Source: Casuarina equisetifolia
Taxonomy: Eukaryota; Streptophyta; Magnoliopsida; Fagales; Casuarinaceae
Assembly (NCBI GenBank): GCA_028551475.1
Contig: CM052362.1
Coordinates: 3,914,166 to 3,978,165, forward strand
DNA: 64,000 nt
Direction of reading: 5' to 3'
Shown: in pieces, positions 58,525 through 64,000 of the stretch
Position numbering within the stretch: position 1 is the stretch's first letter
Layout of the letters: each line of letters starts with the position of its first letter
Position numbers and translations under genes: made by a program
The notes under the pieces: model-generated
Databases searched by the model: none
The model's input: the letters and a program-made list of their open reading frames with translations, nothing else
What the model was told of the DNA's origin: nothing

Positions 58525-59380
58525 ACTGCCTATCTACAAAACTGCGGCTCTACGCGCTGAAGAGAAAGTGGCTGTCCAGATAAGTGAAAAACAATCCATT
58601 GCAACAAGAACTCGTACCATGTTGGGTATTGAATATGTTTGGATGAAACTTGTTTATGCCATTTTTTGTTTTTTTTTTTTTGTCTTTGTTTTGTTCGCTG
58701 GAATTGATCGTTTCTTTTGTCTTGTCGCTGTTTCTGCTAACAAACGGGATGGGTTCAAAACAATGGGAATACGGGAAGGGAAATGGACATGGTTTTGGGA
58801 ATATCTGAGGGCTATGGTAGATTTGAATTCGCACGTCTAATTTTTTATGGTTAATTTGGATGTAAAAGCGCAAGTTTTAGAGAATGAAGACTCGCTATGA
58901 TACTATATTACATGACATAATAAAAGGAAAAAAAAAGAGAAAGTAATTAGTTGCGTGAGTTTAGTATTATCAATTTTGTAATATGAGTGACATTATATAA
59001 AATTGCATTTATATATACAGGCTGCAAGCTGTTTAATATAATAACAACTAGTATAAGGAATAGAATGATAAAACATATAATTTAAATAGACAAGAAAACC
59101 CAAAAAGATAAAAAAAAAATCACCCTAAAAAGTATCACTAAGTCAAATTCTCATAATTGGCTCTTTTTATGTTAATTCTAACCAACATATGTTTGTAAGA
59201 AATTTTATAGTAACATATTGATTACATAGTTTCAAAGTCATTCATTTAGTAACAACAAAATTGTAGACAAAACATGCTATATATAAGCATGGAATTCAAA
59301 AGATAATCCAAATCAAGATAAATACAAATAAATCATACCAATAGAACTAACAATGAAAAGTTGTCTTTCTCTAATCATCA
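58525..59380. repeat. Decayed spacer of the array, third copy
   Basis: 58525-58640 matches 35780-35900 and 52845-52950. Later stretches such as 59215-59290 match 37330-37410. The remainder has diverged. Confidence 0.6.
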
Positions 59381-59389
59381 TTAAGATGT

Positions 59390-60290
59390 TTCTTTCAATT
59401 TTTCAATTAATTTTGATAAAGGAAATCATACTTAAACGTTAGATGAGCATATTTACATTCCTTGCAATATAGGATCACACCATTTAAAGGCAACCCACAT
59501 ATATGAGAATAAGGGAAATCTTCTCTTGCTTGGATAAAAGTAAAAAGATATAAATAATGTTGATCTTTGTTTGTTTTTCTAAACTTAATATATAGATACT
59601 TTTCAAGAACATATTAAGAATAAATAGTAAAATTTACTCTACACAATAAAAAAAAAAACAAATAGTCTAGATCTATTTCTTCTTCACAAATTAAATATTA
59701 ATATTTTAAAATTTTATTTTTAATGGTAATAACATTCATGAGATTTATTTTAACAACATATGTAAGTTTAAGAATATGATTATCATCCTTGTACTTTACT
59801 TTGAGTGGAAACGATACACATGTAAGTCATATATTGAAATTGCAAGCATAGCATGTCAAATCACTTGACCTCCCACAAAATTTGCACATTTCAAGTTCTT
59901 TAGCTAAGAAGGGGAAGGAATGTTAGCGACCCTTGCATTAAAACTTGTCTTGGAGCATAAGACATTGAATGTCAATGCTAAACTCAATATTGAAAAATCT
60001 ATTACTTTTATAGTTGAATCCATGGCAATAAGACTCGCAAAAACCACATTGGAACATATCACTAGGGGAAGGTAAATGAAAAGCTAATTTGAAAAAATTT
60101 GGGAGATTCAAGTGTCCAATACATGTGAATAGGTTAGCAAAAATAATGAAAAATAAAATTACATTATGTACAACTATAAAACATAATTGAGATATTACAT
60201 ATTCTCATCACAAACCTTATTATCCGAAACCTCCTCAATTGTTGAGAATTAAATTATGTTAATGGCTAGAATGATTGATCTTTGTAGGCA
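59390..60290 (-). pseudogene. DC1 gene, copy 3, heavily decayed
   Basis: The order of DC1 copy 1 (37500-38380) can be followed, for example 'gttgagaattaaatt.tgtt' at 60241, 'aatacatgtgaataggttagca' at 60117, and 'attgaaattgcaagc.tagcatgtcaaa' at 59835, but frameshifts and A/T-rich changes destroy all frames. Confidence 0.65.
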
Positions 60291-61693
60291 GACTTTTTTG
60301 GATCAATTAATAACCTTGATTAAGCCAATTTAGATATTCTTGGAAAATTAAATAGAAGTGAAATCTACACATATAACTTACAATAAGCACATATGATAAA
60401 ATAAGAAAACATGCTATAGACTACACTAAGAAAACATGCTATGAGCAAAGGACTGCAAACAAAAAGTAGACTTTAACAGTGAATATGATAAACAAAGTGT
60501 GCTACCATTGCCTTGCTATAAATTCTCGTCTAGGGTGCGTTTTGGTCAAATTGCAAATCTTTTGGAGAAAGCTTTTTTGTCTCATCTTCTCTAACAATCG
60601 AATAGGTGCCCTCGCAAAGTTTTTCACTTCACCATATATTCTCCAGTAAACCATTTATGGATATCCGTGGGTCTTGCACCCATGTCCTTCGTAAATTGAC
60701 AATGCCTTATGCATGGCAAGTGAGCAGCATAACTACATTGCTGACAGTAATAGGTTGCAGACTTTGTATTCACTTTTGACGTGGACAACTTGCATTTTGT
60801 GTCGGCCAGCTTGTCACCATCATCTTTATACCTGTTGGGCTGGTCCAGCCCATATTCGGGACTTATTATTGGATCCTATTAGGGTATTGTGGCCTTAAAG
60901 GTTAAAAGGAAAAATATAAGTTTTTTCTTTAAGTGTGTAGCCATTAAAAAAAAAAAAAAAGAGTAGAATTTCGTAGGAATTAGAAGATTTTTTTGGATCA
61001 ATTAATAACCTTGACTAAGCTAGTTTAGATATTCTTGGAAAATTAAATAGAAGTGAAATCTACACATATAACTTACAATAAGCATAGATGATAAAATAAG
61101 AAAACATGCTACAGACTACACGAAGAAAACATGCTATGAGTAAAGGACTGCAAACAAAAAGTAGTCTTTAACAGTGAATATGATAAACAAAGTGTGCTAC
61201 CATTCCCTTGCTATAAATTCTCGTCTGGGGTGCGTTTTGGTCAAATTGCAAATCTTTTGGAGAAAGCTTTTTTGTCTCGTCTTCTCTAACATCCGAATAG
61301 GTGCCCTCGCAAAGTTTTGCACTTCACCATATATTCTCTAGTAAACCATTTATGGATATCCATGGGTGTTGCACCCATGTCCTTCATAAATTGACAATGC
61401 CTTGCACATGGCAAGTGGGCAGCATAACTACATTGCTACCAGTAATAGGTTGCAGACTTTGTATTCACTTTTGAAGAGCACATCTTGCATTTTGTGTCAG
61501 CCTTCTTATCACCATCATCCTTATACCTAATGGGCTCGTCTAGCCCATATTTGGAACTTATTATTGGGTCCTATTAGGATAATGTGGCCCTAAGGTTTAA
61601 AAGGAAAAATATAAGTTTTTTCTTTAAGTGTGTGGTCGTCAAAGAAAAAAAGAAAGAGAAAAGAAAAAGAGTAGAATTTTGTAGGAATTAGAA
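60291..61693 (-). repeat. 695-bp tandem repeat carrying a DC1 module
   Basis: Two units (about 60291-60985 and 60986-61693) match closely and have the same order: 'ggatcaattaataaccttga', a DC1 piece, 'cccatattcgggacttatta' / 'cccatatttggaacttatta', and a poly-A tract (length differs). The DC1 piece on the minus strand (about 60790-60690 and 61480-61390) encodes KVNTKSATYYCQQCSYAAH, equivalent to the fourth module of copy 1. Confidence 0.8.
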
Positions 61694-62205
61694 GCCTTAC
61701 ACATAAGTTGCTTAAACGTTTCTTCAAAGTCGATCTGTGGTTTGATTGAGTTGATGTTTGTCAGTAGCTTCAGAATTGGGTGTTCTTCATTGTGAACGGT
61801 TGGATCGTTATTTGGAGTTCTTTAAATCAACAGATCTTGATCAAAAATTTAGGTGATATTTCTCTAACTTTTCTTGATTAAGTTGATGTTTACAACTTAT
61901 TCTTTGCTATCAATTGATGATTTTATTATTATTAAATCAGTAAATCTTTGTCTTATTGCTATCGTTAAGGACTTGATTGTGTTGTAAATCTAACGATTTA
62001 TTTAGTATAGATTTGGGTAGTCTCCATGATCAGTCCTGTGGTTTTTATCCTTCACATTGGAGGAGTTTTTCACGTAGAAATTTTCTTGTGTTAATTGTGA
62101 TATTTGCATATTTTACTTGTGATTTAAATACATTGTTGATGTTTTAGTATATCCTCATAGGTTCAATCAAAATGGAAAACTTTATATGTCATTCTTCCCA
62201 TTAAT
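61694..62205. other. No gene seen
   Basis: AT-rich sequence without coding frame. It contains repeated 'cttgattaagttgatgttt' / 'tttgattgagttgatgttt' motifs near 61739 and 61870. Confidence 0.4.
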
Positions 62206-62209
62206 ACCC

Positions 62210-62430
62210 TCGTGTCAAGTTCGAAATCGTAGTTGAAGCACTCATAAAACCAGCACCTTTTGCAACATTTACCACAAGCATGACAGAAACTAGAACGGTT
62301 TGTGGTTGAGAATGAAGGCGGTGTATCGGGTGCAAGGGATGTTCAATGTGTTTAGGGAGCTGGTGGCATGATTCATGGCAGTGTAGACTACATCTAGAGC
62401 ATTTGATGTAGGGCTTCGATGGTGGCTCCT
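62210..62430 (-). pseudogene. DC1 N-terminal fragment
   Basis: It matches 38870-39070 of DC1 copy 1 ('cagcaccttttgcaacatttaccacaagca', 'gtagggcttcgatg.tggctc'), which encodes the C-rich CDACGK...CNDC region, with frame-breaking changes. It is the last recognisable DC1 piece of the array. Confidence 0.7.
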
Positions 62431-62574
62431 CCGATCACCAGTATAATAAGGTACACAGGTCCCTTGAATATGTTTTAATTGACAAATGATTCAATCTTAG
62501 ATCATTGTTTGACAAAAGGAAAGAAAGATAAAAAAGAAAAAGATATCAAATCATAATCCGACAATACATGAAAA

Positions 62575-62885
62575 CTCATCAGGAATTTAAGCAGTTTCCA
62601 CGCAAATAATTTACAAAGGCATTAGATTTTGACCTTATTTGTTCAGCCGGTGTGCAGGATCTCAATTCCAGTTAAACAACGTCGTCTTTAAAAAAAAAAA
62701 TGAAAATTCATCCTTTAGAGGTTTGACTTCTGTTTTCCTTTTGGTGATTAGGTGAAAGGAAAATCCTTGCAAAGAACTCTAAAAATAATTTCCATGATCA
62801 CATTTACAATTTCCAGTACAAATCTTTAGTACCCATCATAAAAACACAGCATTACAATGATGTTGAACAAATTGAGAGAAAGAAT
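62575..62885 (-). pseudogene. Fifth small-protein unit: 3' flank only
   Basis: 62575-62660 matches the pyrimidine-spacer end, and 62680-62860 matches the 3' flank at 34491-34690 ('ttcatcctttagaggtttgactt', 'aaacacagcattacaatg'). The protein-coding part is missing, because the retrotransposon LTR begins at 62886. Confidence 0.7.
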
Positions 62886-63566
62886 TGTTGGAATATTTTT
62901 AATAATCCTCATTGATGTGGGCTTATATCAATGTGATTGCTTATCTTCAATTGCTTTATTAATTATTTTTGTGGTCCATATGTATAAGACATGTTGGATC
63001 CATTATTGTTGAATATGGGACTGGCTAGTGTGGGCTAGTGCTTGCTATATAGAACAGTGATGAGTTGGACTATATTGGCAACACACTTTGTATATGACTA
63101 AGATCCCTCCTTTGCCTCTCAATATATACACTATGAGTCTACATTTGGTAAAGATCATGTTGGTGGATTGAGGTATTATATATTTATCTTTATTACTATA
63201 TTATGTATGGTAACATGTTTTTATAAGCATTGTGTACAGTACCGTGTATAGTAAAAGTATTTTATATATATTATGAATTGATAAAGGGATGGATATATGA
63301 ACAGAATAAAAAAAAAAAAAAACGTAAGGCAGCTCTCTTTGTTGGATACGAATACTCTCCACGATCTTGTAGACAGAGCCTCCTCATCAGCTAGTGAAAC
63401 TGAGAGAACAAGGGAGTAAATCTGGCCATTATCTTTGACTAGATGAGTTATTCGACGGCTAGAACGATTCCCAGAACAAGTACGTTCGTTCACCTTGTTA
63501 AACTTTGTGTTCTAAGATGAGAAGCAAGATCTGTTTTGAGCTCATTTGAGCTCGGTTTTTCTAACA
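62886..63566 (+). repeat. 5' LTR of a plus-strand LTR retrotransposon
   Basis: About 681 bp starting TGTTGGAA and ending TTCTAACA, followed at once by a primer-binding site. Contains a purine-rich A tract at 63308-63322. The paired LTR is beyond the window. Confidence 0.82.
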
Positions 63567-64000
63567 TTTGGTATCGGAGCTTGTGTTTAGTTTCCATCTA
63601 AAGCACAAGTTTGTTAAAAAAAATGAGCAGAAAAACGGGATTTTGAAAAGAAAACTTGGTTTTGTGATTTCGGGTTCGTGGGTATCCAAGTACCCATATT
63701 GGCTGAACCCTGCATCTAGAGGTTACCAATCAGTAAATCGACACCACTGATGGCTAGATCGGCACCGGTTCTATCTTTTGTCGTCGTCGGTTTTTCGATT
63801 GGAGACGGGTCGACCCGACCCATTTTGGTCTTAAATGGATATTGCCGCCGATGACCGCTTAAACGGAGCGGGTGTTTTTTTGTCTGGGCCAGCGGGTGTT
63901 CGGTTTAGGGCGGCGCACCTGTAGGGACTGAAATCATCCCGAGAATCGGCCATTTTGGCTGTGAACCGACCATATCGGCCTGAACCGGTCGAAATTTCGC
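63567..64000 (+). mobile_element. Primer-binding site and leader of the right-edge retrotransposon
   Basis: TTGGTATCGGAGC at 63568-63580 resembles the initiator-tRNA-Met site, one base off the usual TGGTATCAGAGC. The next ~420 bp are unusually GC-rich for the window (gacgggtcgacccgacccattttgg and repeated 'accggt'/'cggcc' words) with no gag frame yet, as expected of a leader. The superfamily cannot be told. Confidence 0.72.

Noticed and set aside
58568-58840. 90-codon plus-strand frame with a hydrophobic segment
   Set aside because: It lies on decayed spacer shared with 35.8 and 52.9 kb, and the frame is absent in those copies.
1-64000. CRISPR arrays, bacterial operons, prophage, tRNA or rRNA genes
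   Set aside because: No regularly spaced identical repeats, no ribosome-binding-site gene clusters and no tRNA-like arm pattern were seen. The tandem repeats present are 59, about 165, about 350 and 695 bp units of other kinds.

Overview
This is eukaryotic nuclear DNA from a flowering plant. It is AT-rich, has GT-AG introns, plant-specific gene families (DREB2-type AP2/ERF, RPW8, DC1), and Ty1/Copia and Ty3/Gypsy LTR retrotransposons primed by initiator-tRNA-Met-type binding sites. The families suggest a eudicot, perhaps woody, but I cannot name the species. There are no operons, CRISPR arrays or convincing tRNA/rRNA genes. Most open frames here are retroelement coding relics, pseudogene pieces or antisense shadows.

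Left part (1-31 kb): a truncated Ty3/Gypsy element on the minus strand (1-3605), then a zone built from repeatedly copied segments. These include a GC-rich block of unknown origin (three copies), an AT-rich block (about five copies), four pieces of an RPW8-type (RNL) resistance gene, all broken, and stray exons of an Arg-rich nuclear-type protein gene whose fuller copy lies at 26613-30501. That fuller copy carries a one-base frameshift. Set into this zone is one intact gene of clear function, a DREB2-type transcription factor (13601-15841), whose intron holds tandem repeats with decoy 3' splice sites. A solo LTR (5439-5919) and a decayed Copia element (20234-25765) interrupt the copied segments.

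Middle (31.7-34.4 kb): a six-exon minus-strand gene for an RlmN/Cfr-family radical SAM protein, with all exon phases closing and the catalytic cysteines present.

Right part (34.5-64 kb): a tandem array whose unit is a small basic protein gene of about 105 aa followed by a DC1 (Cys/His-rich) gene, both on the minus strand. Four small-gene copies are visible (three full length, one losing its last four codons) plus a non-coding remnant of a fifth. The DC1 partners are all decaying through nonsense codons, frameshifts, an internal duplication and loss of N-terminal parts. A Ty3 fragment carrying a nested Copia element (target duplication TTCAC), an ARL8 GTPase gene fragment, a 695-bp tandem repeat and, at the right edge, the 5' LTR of another retrotransposon break the array up.

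I saw no evidence of a new multi-gene machine. The least explained items are the co-duplicated small-protein/DC1 unit, the DREB2 intron and the GC-rich repeat. Paralogy statements come from reading the sequence by eye, not from computed alignments.
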